From an uncultured Nitrospirota bacterium (GTDB taxonomy: Bacteria > CG2-30-53-67): a DNA stretch of 57,867 nt. The notes beneath the pieces were generated by a model. The model ran no database searches, was not told where the DNA came from, and saw only the letters and a list, made by a program, of their open reading frames with translations. The stretch is taken from the NCBI GenBank assembly GCA_945786985.1, contig CALZGC010000103.1, positions 1 through 57,867 on the forward strand, read 5' to 3'. The first letter of the stretch is position 1, and every line of letters starts with the position of its first letter. A program made the translations under genes and the position numbers. Positions 36,349 to 45,215 of this stretch are shown here, in pieces.

Positions 36349-36654
36349 ATGTTTGAGCCGGTGAAGAGGGCGTTGCTGGTGGGCCTTGGCATACAGGAGA
36401 GGCTCAAGGAATATGTGGACGAGCTGGTGAGCAAGGGGGAGGTCAGCAAGGAGCAGAGCGGCTCCATGCTTCGGGATCTGATGGGGGCCGCCGAAAAGAA
36501 TGTGGAGAGTCTGGAGAGCACGTGGCAGGACATGATCCAGTCTGCCATGGAGCGGATGAATCTTCCCACCCGGGAGGATCTGGCCAACCTGGAGAAGAAA
36601 ATCAATGCCCTGAGCAGGCGGCTCGCCAAGCTCGAGAAAGGTGACGACGTATAG
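36349..36654 (+). CDS. Phasin-family small coiled-coil protein
   Basis: The 101-residue protein is nearly all helix: AVKRALLVGLGIQERL-like start, a central amphipathic region (VESLESTWQDMIQSAMERM) and a heptad-rich end with PTREDLANLEKKINALSRRL. This fits the phasin (poly-hydroxyalkanoate granule-associated) family, which is common in deltaproteobacteria near alaS and ruvX. TAGGAGGGG precedes the ATG. Its TAG stop touches the left end of repeat copy C, so its 3' end is the repeat. Confidence 0.8.
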   Translation: MFEPVKRALLVGLGIQERLKEYVDELVSKGEVSKEQSGSMLRDLMGAAEKNVESLESTWQDMIQSAMERMNLPTREDLANLEKKINALSRRLAKLEKGDDV

Positions 36655-36812
36655 CCAGAATATTGCATGAGTCAATCTATTGCGAGGCTGGACTTGTCAC
36701 GGCGTAGCATTCTGCGAAGACGGATAGTCTGCTACAGGCAAGGCGCCTCCAGGATCGTTGGGACCTCTGGGGCCTCTCGTGACGATCCCTCATGCAATAT
36801 CCGGTCTGGCCC
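36654..36812. repeat. Interspersed inverted-repeat element, complete long copy (copy C)
   Basis: About 160 bases. The left arm starts GCCAGAATATTGCATGAGTC and the complement of the right arm starts GGGCCAGACCGGATATTGCA. The interior holds CTTGTCACGGCGTAGCATTC, continuing TGCGAAGACGGATAGTC, which recurs in copy D, and ACCTCTGGGGCCTCTC, which recurs in copy B. It abuts the phasin stop codon and ends 95 bases before ruvX. It should fold into one long hairpin if transcribed. Confidence 0.87.
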
Positions 36813-36906
36813 GAGGGGTTGGTGGGATGGCGTATTGCCCGGACGATCTGCCCGTGGTCCCGCATGCCGCTGACCGCGACAACGGTCGCGCCCCCTCGGA
36901 CATTTT

Positions 36907-37335
36907 ATGAGAATTCTGGGAATCGATTTCGGAGAGAAAAACATCGGCGTAGCCGTGAGCGACGAGCTCGGTCTCACGGCCCAGGCGTTGAAGACAATCC
37001 ACCGTCGGGGAATCAGGAAGGATCTGGAGGCACTGGGGGCCGTGATCGAGGAATATTCTGTGGAACAGATGGTCATCGGGCTGCCCCGGAATATGGACGG
37101 CAGTCTTGGACCGTCTGCCGAGAAGGCGCTGGCCTTCGTGGACCGGCTGAAGGTGTTCAACCTGCCGGTGGCCACCGAAGATGAGCGGCTGACGACCGTG
37201 ATCGCGGAAAAGGCGTTGATCGAAGGGGATGTCCGGCGCGCCCGGCGTCGGCAGGTCATCAACCAGATAGCCGCAGCCCTGATCCTTCAGGGGTACCTGG
37301 ACCGGCTTTCCAGGGAGCGCGGGCATGAGAACTAG
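36907..37335 (+). CDS. ruvX: RuvX/YqgF-family Holliday-junction resolvase-like nuclease
   Basis: The 142-residue protein has the RNase H-like fold motifs: MRILGIDFGEKNIGVAVSDE with the first Asp, VIGLPRNMDGSLG, ATEDERLTTVIAE and a final Asp-free RRRQVINQIAAALILQGYL helix. Relatives process pre-16S rRNA ends or Holliday junctions. The overlap with mltG by 11 bases gives the common ruvX-mltG order. Confidence 0.93.
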   Translation: MRILGIDFGEKNIGVAVSDELGLTAQALKTIHRRGIRKDLEALGAVIEEYSVEQMVIGLPRNMDGSLGPSAEKALAFVDRLKVFNLPVATEDERLTTVIAEKALIEGDVRRARRRQVINQIAAALILQGYLDRLSRERGHEN

Positions 37336-38332
37336 CTCTTACTTCGCACTGATAGCACTGATGGTGCTCGGCGGTGCCGTTCTGGCAGGCGCGCGCCTCC
37401 ATTCTCTTTTCAATTTGCCCCTCCGGTCGGAATCGCCGCCGGAGATCGTGGACATTCTCCCGGGAACCAGTGTCAGCGGGGTGGCCAGACTCCTGCACGA
37501 GCGAAACCTCATCTCGTCTCCCCGGGCCTTCAAGCTGCTTGTTCGCCTGACGGCCTCTGATGGCGACATCCTGGCCGGTGAATACGAGATCTCGGCGGCC
37601 CAGTCGTCCCGGGAAATCCTGACGCGCCTGCGCAAGGGCGGGACCGTCATGCATTGGGTCACCGTTCCGGAGGGACTGCGCGTCGAGGAGGTCGCGCCCA
37701 TTGTGGCCGAGAACCTGGACCTTTCGCAGGAGCGGTTCACCGCGCTCATGGCGAAGGCCGAGTTCATCGCTTCCCTGGGTGTCGACGCCCCGCATCTGGA
37801 GGGGTATCTCCTGCCCGAAACCTACGCCTTTTCCAAAGGGGTGACCGAAGAGCAGGTCATCGGTAAAATGGTCGGCGACATGCTGGCCCTTTTCGACGAG
37901 GAGAAGCGGGCAAGGATGAAAGCGCTGGGCATGAACCTTCACCAGCTGCTCACCCTGGCGTCCATCATTGAAAAGGAAGCCGGTGTCATGAGCGAGGCGC
38001 CGCTCATCGCTTCAGTTTATCACAACCGCCTCCAGAACAAGATGCGCCTCCAGAGCGACCCCACCGTGATTTACGGGATCGAAGATTTCGACGGCAACCT
38101 GCGGCGGCGCGACCTGACCCGGGACGGCCCCTACAACACCTATACGCGACGGGGATTGCCGCCGACACCCATTGCGAATCCCGGGCGAAGCTCCATTGAG
38201 GGCGCTCTCTATCCGGCGGCCACCCCGTACCTCTATTTTGTTTCCCGCAACGATCGGACCCATGTTTTTTCCGAAACCCTGGCGGAGCACAATCGCGCGG
38301 TCGATCGCTATCAGAGGCGCCGCTCCCCATAA
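37325..38332 (+). CDS. mltG: Endolytic murein transglycosylase
   Basis: The 335-residue protein has an N-terminal membrane helix (residues 5-24), a LysM-like region (ILPGTSVSGVARLLHERNLI) and the YceG catalytic domain: LEGYLLPETYAF, LASIIEKEAGV with the catalytic Glu, SVYHNRL, LQSDPTVIYG and PTPIANPGRSSIEGAL. It cuts nascent peptidoglycan strands at the inner membrane and helps set glycan length. It overlaps ruvX. Confidence 0.95.
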   Translation: MRTSSYFALIALMVLGGAVLAGARLHSLFNLPLRSESPPEIVDILPGTSVSGVARLLHERNLISSPRAFKLLVRLTASDGDILAGEYEISAAQSSREILTRLRKGGTVMHWVTVPEGLRVEEVAPIVAENLDLSQERFTALMAKAEFIASLGVDAPHLEGYLLPETYAFSKGVTEEQVIGKMVGDMLALFDEEKRARMKALGMNLHQLLTLASIIEKEAGVMSEAPLIASVYHNRLQNKMRLQSDPTVIYGIEDFDGNLRRRDLTRDGPYNTYTRRGLPPTPIANPGRSSIEGALYPAATPYLYFVSRNDRTHVFSETLAEHNRAVDRYQRRRSP

Positions 38333-38339
38333 GCTTCGC

Positions 38340-38368
38340 TTGACAGAGTCGGCGGTTTTCTATTATAG
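38340..38368 (+). promoter_or_regulatory. Sigma-70-type promoter of pyrE
   Basis: TTGACA (38340-38345) and TTATAG (38363-38368) are 17 bases apart, starting 8 bases after the mltG stop. Confidence 0.6.
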
Positions 38369-38423
38369 AAGTGCATCGCAACTGCCAACCACCCACCAGC
38401 GGGTTGACTGCCAAAGGAAGAGG

Positions 38424-39017
38424 ATGAACATGCCGACGGAGTCTTTGAAGAAGCGACTGATTCAGATTGTGCTTCAGCGATCCTTTCAGTACCGGGATGC
38501 GCCGACCTTTCAGCTCGCCTCGGGACGGCTGAGCCAGTTTTATTTCAACTGCAAGACCACCGTTCTGCACCCCGAGGGGATGTATCTGGTCGGCACCCTC
38601 GGCTTCCGTCTGATGCGGAACCTGGATATTCAAGCGGTGGGGGGACTGACCCTGGGGGCGGACCCGGTGGCCTGTGCCATCAGTTATACTTCTTTTCGGG
38701 AGCACCAGCCGATTGAGGCTTTCATTGTCCGCAAGGAGCCGAAGAAGCACGGTACGCGGCTTCCCATTGAAGGGAACGTGGCCGACGGGGACCGTGTGGT
38801 GGTGGTGGATGACGTGATCACCACCGGGGGCTCCACGCTCAAAGCCATCGGCGCTGCCCGGGACAACGGCTTGGAGGTGGTCCAGGCCGTTGCGCTCATC
38901 GATCGTCAGGAGGGCGGTCGCGAAAACATTGAAGCCGCGGGGGTTCCCTTCCAGGCGATCCTCATCCGGGAAGAGGTCATGCGCGCGTTTCGTGAAGGAG
39001 AAGAGCCCGGCCTCTGA
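38424..39017 (+). CDS. pyrE: Orotate phosphoribosyltransferase
   Basis: The 197-residue protein has the phosphoribosyltransferase signature RVVVVDDVITTGGSTLKAI (PRPP loop), the FQLASGRLSQFYFNCK start and FIVRKEPKKHGT flexible loop. It makes orotidine 5'-phosphate in pyrimidine synthesis. AGGAAGAGG precedes the ATG at 38424; a second ATG six bases later is possible. It lies 14 bases before the TPR gene. Confidence 0.93.
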   Translation: MNMPTESLKKRLIQIVLQRSFQYRDAPTFQLASGRLSQFYFNCKTTVLHPEGMYLVGTLGFRLMRNLDIQAVGGLTLGADPVACAISYTSFREHQPIEAFIVRKEPKKHGTRLPIEGNVADGDRVVVVDDVITTGGSTLKAIGAARDNGLEVVQAVALIDRQEGGRENIEAAGVPFQAILIREEVMRAFREGEEPGL

Positions 39018-39031
39018 GGGTTTCGCGCACT

Positions 39032-39724
39032 ATGTCAAAGATTTTTCTTTTCTATATTCTGACGGTGATCACGCGCAACCCCTTCTTCTCCCTGCTCGTC
39101 ATCCTGGCGCTCTATTTTCTTATCGACCGGCGTTTCATCGGTCTGCTGCCCGATTTTTACCGCCCGCTACGCGTTCGAAGAGAGATGTCCCGGCTCCGGC
39201 GGGAGGTGATGCTCAACCCCCATAACGCCGAAGCCCTGAGCAACCTGGGCCGGGACCTGGTGGGTATGAAGCGGTACCGGGACGGTGTCGCGCACCTGGA
39301 GCGTGCGCTGGAGAAGATGTCCGAGATTGCAGAGACCCGCTATTATCTGGGCCTGGGCTATCTGCGCCTCCGGGAATTCGATCGCGCCGAAGCGCATCTG
39401 AAGGCCGCCATCTCGCTGGATCCCCGTTACGGCTATGGAGAGGCTTACCTGAGGCTGGGGGATCTGCATGCGCTGCGGGGCGAGGTGGATGCGGCCCTGC
39501 AGGCCTACGAGTCCTTCACCGGCATTCATACGTCCAGTTCGGAGGGGTTTTTCAAACTGGGAGAGTTGTGGCTGCAACGGGGGGACGCCCCGCGGGCCCG
39601 GACGTTCTACCAGGAGGCGCTGCAGGCTTTTCGGGGGTCGCCGCCGCACAAGAAGCGCATTGACCGGTCCTGGTTCTGGAAGGCCAGGATGGCCCTCCTG
39701 CGCCAGGGGCGTCAGGCGGGCTGA
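39032..39724 (+). CDS. Membrane-anchored TPR protein
   Basis: The 230-residue protein has one N-terminal membrane helix (FFSLLVILALYFLI) and then about four tetratricopeptide repeats (NPHNAEALSNLGRDLVGMKRY, AETRYYLGLGYLRLREFDRA, YGEAYLRLGDLHALRGEVDA, EGFFKLGELWLQRGDAPRA). A short basic tail ends it. Such proteins hold partner proteins at the membrane; the partner is unknown. Probably co-transcribed with pyrE. Confidence 0.85.
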   Translation: MSKIFLFYILTVITRNPFFSLLVILALYFLIDRRFIGLLPDFYRPLRVRREMSRLRREVMLNPHNAEALSNLGRDLVGMKRYRDGVAHLERALEKMSEIAETRYYLGLGYLRLREFDRAEAHLKAAISLDPRYGYGEAYLRLGDLHALRGEVDAALQAYESFTGIHTSSSEGFFKLGELWLQRGDAPRARTFYQEALQAFRGSPPHKKRIDRSWFWKARMALLRQGRQAG

Positions 39725-39804
39725 GGGGTCACAACAAGCCCGTCCGTCTCCGCCATCGGCCTGCTCGACAGCTTTCTCAGCAAGGATCCGGACCGCGTTC
39801 CGTG

Positions 39805-39984
39805 TCAGGCCGCCGCCTGGCCCAGTTTATTCAGGATCTCCATGAGCACCTTCTTGCGTCGCTTCAACGTTTCCCGGAAATCCTTCCGGTCGGTGTCCGC
39901 GATCTCCATGCCGAGGTCTGAAACGTCGCCGGACAAGGTCTCACGAAGAATGGCGGCCTCTTCCGAGTTCAGCCTGATTTCCAT
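39805..39984 (-). CDS. Small hypothetical charged protein
   Basis: The 59-residue protein (MEIRLNSEEAAILRETLSGD start) is helical and highly charged, ending in VLMEILNKLGQAAA. A GAGGAGG ribosome-binding site precedes the ATG at 39984. Similar 60-residue proteins occur in deltaproteobacteria as hypothetical proteins. No function can be assigned. Confidence 0.65.
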   Translation of the reverse strand: MEIRLNSEEAAILRETLSGDVSDLGMEIADTDRKDFRETLKRRKKVLMEILNKLGQAAA

Positions 39985-40096
39985 GACAGCCTCCTCCCCT
40001 GCGCAACGGCGCGCAGTTTTCCAGTATTCTATCCATACCACCGGCTGAGGGTTTTGTCCAGGACCGCTGCGCATTGCGTTCTGCGCAGACGTAGCG

Positions 40097-41287
40097 TCAG
40101 GCTTCTGCGTCTGAAACGAGTGTTAGAATGCCCGACAAGGTGTGAAAGGAGTTGATGCCGCGGATGGGTGCCAGTTCCCCGAAGCTGGAAAGCCCCAGGA
40201 GCGGCATCTCGGGGAAGTATTGCCGGATGACCTGAATGTCCTTGTTCATGGATCGTGCGAAGAGTTCCCGTCGGGAGGCGGAATTGAAATAGAAACCGAA
40301 GCGGGGCGGTCTTTCCGTGAGGGAGACCGAGAGGGCCTGCACCATCTCTTCGAACTCCGCCAGCGCCTTTTTCGGATCGACCACCACGAACGAAAGGGGC
40401 TGCCCTTCCAGGATGGGTTCGTTTGTGGACAGGCTGCCGTCCGCGCCGCTCACCTCGGTGATCGGACGCACCACGTAATTGCCCGAACGCAGTTCGGTGC
40501 TCGCCGGGTCCGCAGTGAGGCCGAGCTTGATAAAATCCACGGCATGGGAAATGACATTGGAGACGGGGCCTTTGATGATCTGGGCTAGATGCTCCATGGG
40601 CGGGCGTCCCCGGAGTTCCAGGACCCGGTTGCCTTCGGCTTTGGTTACGATTAGCGGTCCGCTGACGGGATGACAGGTCTGACAGATGCCGCTGGTGTGC
40701 ATAAACTCCCCCGTGAGGTAGAGGCCGGAGACGGCGCCCGAACTGGCACCCTTTTCGCTGAACTGGACGGGCGGATTCTCGTGATCCCTCCCCGAGGCGC
40801 AACCGCCGATGATGGTGATGGGCCCGGTGCTTTCTTCTTCAATGCTCGTCAGGAGCCGGGCCGCGTGAAAGGAGCCATGGTCGGGGAGTAGGGTCAGCAG
40901 GTCGACCCCTCTGTTCAGTTCCCGGGTAAACTCGCCGATGGCATGCCCCACGGTTTCTTCGCGCGCGTTCAGGTCCCGGAAGAGAAAGGTATAGCCGTGG
41001 AGGACGTCCGAGTCCACGGCCATGACGGCAATACCGGGTCCCCGATCGACCTCATCCTGGTGGGTCTGGACCCCGACGCCGCTGCACCCGGACAGATGGG
41101 GGGCGCCGGTTGTCTCCCCCACGGTCTCAATGAGGCCCGTGTAATCGGTTCTGTGATGGGGCGTTGTGAAAACGATCGCGAAATCCGCGCGCACAATCCC
41201 CGCGCTGGCCATCGCCAGACGGGAAGCTTCAGCAGCCGCCTCCATCGTATTGTCTTCGGTTGAGCAACCGACACCGACCTGAATCAT
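40097..41287 (-). CDS. FIST N and C domain signal-input protein
   Basis: The 396-residue protein begins with a FIST N domain (QVGVGCSTEDNTMEAAAEASRLAM, LIGGCSG-like HLSGCSGVGVQ) and continues with a FIST C domain (GKYVVRP-like SGNYVVRPITEV, then FYFNSASRRELF and MPLLGLSSFGELAP). FIST is a predicted sensor of small ligands such as amino acids. It is usually linked to a kinase or chemotaxis protein; none is next to it. It is divergent from amrB. No good ribosome-binding site is visible. Confidence 0.9.
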   Translation of the reverse strand: MIQVGVGCSTEDNTMEAAAEASRLAMASAGIVRADFAIVFTTPHHRTDYTGLIETVGETTGAPHLSGCSGVGVQTHQDEVDRGPGIAVMAVDSDVLHGYTFLFRDLNAREETVGHAIGEFTRELNRGVDLLTLLPDHGSFHAARLLTSIEEESTGPITIIGGCASGRDHENPPVQFSEKGASSGAVSGLYLTGEFMHTSGICQTCHPVSGPLIVTKAEGNRVLELRGRPPMEHLAQIIKGPVSNVISHAVDFIKLGLTADPASTELRSGNYVVRPITEVSGADGSLSTNEPILEGQPLSFVVVDPKKALAEFEEMVQALSVSLTERPPRFGFYFNSASRRELFARSMNKDIQVIRQYFPEMPLLGLSSFGELAPIRGINSFHTLSGILTLVSDAEA

Positions 41288-41511
41288 AAATGGATTATTC
41301 CCCAGGAAACGGGCTTATTACAGCATGATTCCGGGTGGCTGTCAATTTCTAATAAACCGTTTCTCGTGCGGTGTTTCGGGGTAAGGCACTGGGCCATCGT
41401 CCTGAGGCGCGATCTCGGTAGATCGCAGCGGAAGCTGTTGTCACGGCGTCCATTCTGTGCTAACGTGGGGCATCTTTTCGAGCCATACCGGCAGTCAGGA
41501 GAGAGACGATC

Positions 41512-42309
41512 GTGATCCGCTCCAGTGCTGTGGCAGGAACGTTCTACAGCGCCGATGCTGAGACGCTGCGGCGCTCCGTGCAAGGTTTTCTGAGCGATGC
41601 CCCTCAGTGCACAGCCGTTGGTGTGGTGGTTCCCCATGCCGGATATCTCTACTCGGGAGCGGTGGCCGGAGAGGTCTATTCGCATATCAGGGTCCCCGAG
41701 GTCGGTGTCATCCTGAGCCCGAATCATACGGGCCGGGGCGCGGAGGCGTCCATCATGTGCGCCGGCAGCTGGGAGACGCCGCTGGGCAAGATGGCTGTGG
41801 ACGAGGCGCTGGCCTTGGCCATTCTCGAGCGTTCGCAGCTAATGCAGGAAGACTCGGCCGCGCACCTCCAAGAGCATTCCGTTGAGGTGCAGCTTCCCTT
41901 TCTGCAAGTCCTCGGTACAACGGTTTTTGTGCCGATCACCTTGAGGGCAATCGGTTTTGAACAGTGCACGGCCGTGGCGGAGGCCATCGCGGGGGCCGTA
42001 CGGGAGAGCGGCCGGTCGGTGGTCCTGATCGCCAGTTCCGACATGACTCATTATGAGAGCCGCGACGCGGCGACCCGCAAGGATCGGCTGGCGCTCGATC
42101 GGGTGGAGGCCCTGGATCCCCAAGGGCTCTATGAGACGGTGCGGCAGCAGTGCATCTCCATGTGCGGGGTCATTCCGACGGCCATCATGCTGCTGGCGGC
42201 AAAGGCCCTGGGTGCCACCCGGGCCCGGACCGTGCGTTACGCGACCTCCGGCGAGGTCTCGGGCGATTTCGCGCAGGTAGTGGGATATGCAGGCGTGATC
42301 GTAGAATGA
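41512..42309 (+). CDS. amrB: AmmeMemoRadiSam system protein B (MEMO1 family)
   Basis: The 265-residue protein matches the MEMO fold: IRSSAVAGTFYSAD at the start, VVPHAGYLYSG, LSPNHTG, EHSVEVQLPFLQ and ASSDMTHYE, the last containing the conserved His/Asp metal-site residues. It usually goes with a radical SAM protein and AMMECR1, but neither is adjacent here. The GTG start at 41512 follows AGGAGAGAG. Its reaction is unknown. Confidence 0.9.
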   Translation: MIRSSAVAGTFYSADAETLRRSVQGFLSDAPQCTAVGVVVPHAGYLYSGAVAGEVYSHIRVPEVGVILSPNHTGRGAEASIMCAGSWETPLGKMAVDEALALAILERSQLMQEDSAAHLQEHSVEVQLPFLQVLGTTVFVPITLRAIGFEQCTAVAEAIAGAVRESGRSVVLIASSDMTHYESRDAATRKDRLALDRVEALDPQGLYETVRQQCISMCGVIPTAIMLLAAKALGATRARTVRYATSGEVSGDFAQVVGYAGVIVE

Positions 42310-42361
42310 CACGAGAGCCCCCCGGCGGGGGGTCCCGCTCTTGTCAGAGGAAAGGGTGGCA

Positions 42362-43183
42362 GTGAGGTTTTCGGTCCTTGCGAGCGGAAGCTCCGGCAAC
42401 GCGGTTTACCTGGAATCGGGGCGGACGAAGCTGCTCATAGACGGCGGGCTGAGCGGCCGGGAGCTGACGAGGCGACTGGCCTGTCTCGGCGTCGACCCCG
42501 CTTCCCTGCATGGCATTCTGGTCACCCATGAGCACCGTGACCATATCCTGGGCGTCGGGGTCCTTGCCCGACGCTTTGGTTTGTCGGTGTACATTCATCC
42601 CGCAACCCGGGCTGCCGCGGCAGCCCTGCTCGGGCCCGTCTCCGCAACCATTCCCTTTCAGACAAGCAGCGTTTTTTCGGTGGGGGAGATTGAAGTGACC
42701 CCCTTTCCCGTCCCCCACGATGCGGCCAATCCGGTGGGGTTCACCTTCTGTTCGAACGGAAAGAAACTGGGCCTGGCCACCGATATGGGGTATGCGCCCC
42801 TGGTCGTGCGGGAGCGGCTCAAAGGCTCCCATACGCTGATCCTGGAATCGAACCACGATCTGACCATGCTCCAGGAGGGGCCCTACGCCTGGCCGCTGAA
42901 GCAGCGGATCATGAGCCGGCGGGGACATTTGTCGAACGACGCCTCCCGATCGCTCCTGCAGGACCTGGTGCACCGTCACCTGGACAGTGTGGTCCTGGCC
43001 CATCTCAGCGACGTCAACAACCAGCATGCCCTTGCGTACAACGCGGCCCGGGACGTGGTCGTTCGTTCGGGCTGGCCCATCCGTCTGGTAACGGCCCGGC
43101 AGGACGACGTGGGCGCGCTCATGGAGGTCCGCGATGGCGGGGGTGTCTTGGAACCCCCCGGGGAAATGAAGCCGATCCCATGA
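42362..43183 (+). CDS. Metallo-beta-lactamase-fold hydrolase (WalJ/YycJ-like)
   Basis: The 273-residue protein has MRFSVLASGSSGNAVYLE, the THEHRDHILGV zinc motif, a PHDAANPVGF segment and LESNHDLTML, which match the YycJ/WalJ group linked to DNA repair and cell-wall control. The GTG at 42362 was chosen as AGGAAAGG lies eight bases upstream; a TTG at 42341 is less likely. It overlaps ligA by four bases, which supports a DNA-repair role. Confidence 0.87.
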   Translation: MRFSVLASGSSGNAVYLESGRTKLLIDGGLSGRELTRRLACLGVDPASLHGILVTHEHRDHILGVGVLARRFGLSVYIHPATRAAAAALLGPVSATIPFQTSSVFSVGEIEVTPFPVPHDAANPVGFTFCSNGKKLGLATDMGYAPLVVRERLKGSHTLILESNHDLTMLQEGPYAWPLKQRIMSRRGHLSNDASRSLLQDLVHRHLDSVVLAHLSDVNNQHALAYNAARDVVVRSGWPIRLVTARQDDVGALMEVRDGGGVLEPPGEMKPIP

Positions 43184-45192
43184 ACCGACAGGAAGGTGCC
43201 AGGCGAGCGGCCGTGCTCCGGCACGAAATCGCGCGACATGATCGGCTCTACTACGTGGAGCATCGGCCGGAGATCACCGATGACGCGTACGACCGCCTGA
43301 TGCAGACGCTCGTCGAGATCGAAACCCGCTTCCCCGGACTGATTGTTCCCGATTCACCGACCCAGCGTGTCGGCGGGGCCCCGCTGGAAGGGTTTCCCAC
43401 GGTCCGGCATGCGGTTCCCATGATGAGCCTGGGGAATACCTATTCCCGGGAAGAATTGCAGGCCTTTGCCGAGCGGGTGCAGCGTTTCCTCGAGGGGGAG
43501 ACGCCCGAGTTTGTGGCGGAGCTCAAGATCGACGGCGTGGCCGTTTCGCTGCGGTACGAGGACGGGTTTTTCGTCCGGGGGGCGACCCGGGGCGACGGGT
43601 CCTCCGGGGATGACGTGACGGCCAATCTTCGGACGATCCGGAGCATCCCCCTGCGGGTTGCCCAATCGGAACGACCCATTGAAGTGCGGGGCGAGGTGTA
43701 CCTCTCCCGCACGGGCTTCGAGCGTCTGAATCACGAGCGTCTTGCGCAGAACGAAGAGCCCTTTGCCAATCCGCGAAATGCAGCGGCCGGGTCCCTGAAG
43801 CTTCTGGACCCCCGGATGACGGCCGAGCGTCCGCTGGAGATCTTCATCTACGATCTCATCGATACCCGAAGCGCCCTGACCTACCAGCATGAGAAGCTGG
43901 AGACTCTCTCCCAATTGGGCTTCCGGGTGAATCTGGATTACCGGCGGTGTCCCGGTCTGGAGGAGGTGAACCGGTTTTGCGACGAGTGGGCGGAAAAGCG
44001 GGAGAGCCTCGATTACGACATCGACGGTGTCGTGGTGAAGGTCAACGATGTTCGGCAGCAGATGCGCCTGGGTGCCACCGCCAAGAGCCCCCGATGGGCA
44101 ATTGCCTACAAGTATGCCGCCCGTCAGGCCACGACCCTCATCGAGGCTGTTGACGTGCAGGTAGGGCGCACCGGCACCCTCACGCCCGTGGCTCAACTGC
44201 GGCCCGTCAAGCTGGCAGGCTCGACCATCAGTCGGGCCACTCTGCACAATGAAGACGAAATTCGCCGGAAGGATATTCGCGTCGGTGATACCGTCCTGAT
44301 CGAGAAGGGCGGAGACATTATCCCCAAGGTGGTCAAGGTCCTTCTTCACCCCGAGGCCCGCCGCAGTGAGCCGTTCCAGATGCCCAAAACCTGTCCGGAC
44401 TGCGGCGGTGCGATCGAACGCCCCGAGGACGAAGTGGCCTGGCGTTGTGTGAATCCTTTCTGTCCGGCCCAGCTGCAACGCACGGTAGCGCATTTCGTGT
44501 CGCGAACGGCCATGGACATCGAGGGGATGGGGAAGGCTCTGATCGAGCAGCTCGTTTCCCGGGAGCTTATTAGAGACTACGCCGACATCTACACCCTGGA
44601 GGCCGGCCCCCTGGCCGCGCTGGAGCGGATGGGGAAGAAATCAGCGGATACTCTTACAGCCGCCATTGTACAGAGCAAGCGCCGGCCCCTGGCTCGGCTG
44701 ATATACGCCCTGGGGATCCGCCACGTGGGGAGCAAGACAGCCGAGATCCTGGCGAAGCGCTACGGAACACTCGACGAGCTCGAGCAGGCGTCCGCGGCGG
44801 AACTGGAAGCGATCGAGGAGGTGGGTCCGACGATTGCCGCCAGCATCGAGAGCTTCTTCGCCACGGAGCGTAATCGCCGGGTCCTGGCGAAGCTGCGGCG
44901 TGCGGGCGTACAGACGGAGCAGCCACACCCGAAGGCAGACCGGGTCGGCCCGTTTCAGGGCAAGCGGTTCGTCTTTACAGGAGCCCTCTCGCTGCCCCGG
45001 CACGAGGCTGAACAGAGGGTGAAGGCCCTGGGGGGGCAGGCGTCGCGGTCGGTCAGCGGGAGGACAGACTACGTGGTCTTCGGGGATGCCCCGGGTTCGA
45101 AATTGCAGAAAGCACAGCAACTCGGTGTCACCTGCCTGGAGGAGAAGGAGTTCCTGGAACTCCTGGAGAGGTACGGTCCGAAGGCGTTATGA
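43180..45192 (+). CDS. ligA: NAD-dependent DNA ligase
   Basis: The 670-residue protein has all LigA parts: the Ia domain (YYVEHRPEITDDAYD), the adenylation core with ELKIDGVA (lysine nucleophile) and RGDGSSGDDVT, the OB domain, a four-cysteine zinc finger (CPDCGGAI ... CVNPFCPAQ), helix-hairpin-helix repeats and a C-terminal BRCT domain (FVFTGALSLPRHEAEQ). It seals nicks in replication and repair. Confidence 0.98.
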   Translation: MNRQEGARRAAVLRHEIARHDRLYYVEHRPEITDDAYDRLMQTLVEIETRFPGLIVPDSPTQRVGGAPLEGFPTVRHAVPMMSLGNTYSREELQAFAERVQRFLEGETPEFVAELKIDGVAVSLRYEDGFFVRGATRGDGSSGDDVTANLRTIRSIPLRVAQSERPIEVRGEVYLSRTGFERLNHERLAQNEEPFANPRNAAAGSLKLLDPRMTAERPLEIFIYDLIDTRSALTYQHEKLETLSQLGFRVNLDYRRCPGLEEVNRFCDEWAEKRESLDYDIDGVVVKVNDVRQQMRLGATAKSPRWAIAYKYAARQATTLIEAVDVQVGRTGTLTPVAQLRPVKLAGSTISRATLHNEDEIRRKDIRVGDTVLIEKGGDIIPKVVKVLLHPEARRSEPFQMPKTCPDCGGAIERPEDEVAWRCVNPFCPAQLQRTVAHFVSRTAMDIEGMGKALIEQLVSRELIRDYADIYTLEAGPLAALERMGKKSADTLTAAIVQSKRRPLARLIYALGIRHVGSKTAEILAKRYGTLDELEQASAAELEAIEEVGPTIAASIESFFATERNRRVLAKLRRAGVQTEQPHPKADRVGPFQGKRFVFTGALSLPRHEAEQRVKALGGQASRSVSGRTDYVVFGDAPGSKLQKAQQLGVTCLEEKEFLELLERYGPKAL

Positions 45193-45215
45193 CGGCCCAG
45201 GAGGTGTGAGGCGCG

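Noticed and set aside
40060-40096. CATTGCGTTCTGCGCAGACG as another copy of the repeat interior
   Set aside because: Resembles GCATTCTGCGAAGACGG of copies C and D only loosely, without arms; too short to count.
42310-42340. GAGAGCCCCCCGGCGGGGGG hairpin as terminator of amrB
   Set aside because: Strong stem but no T-run follows; could be structure only.
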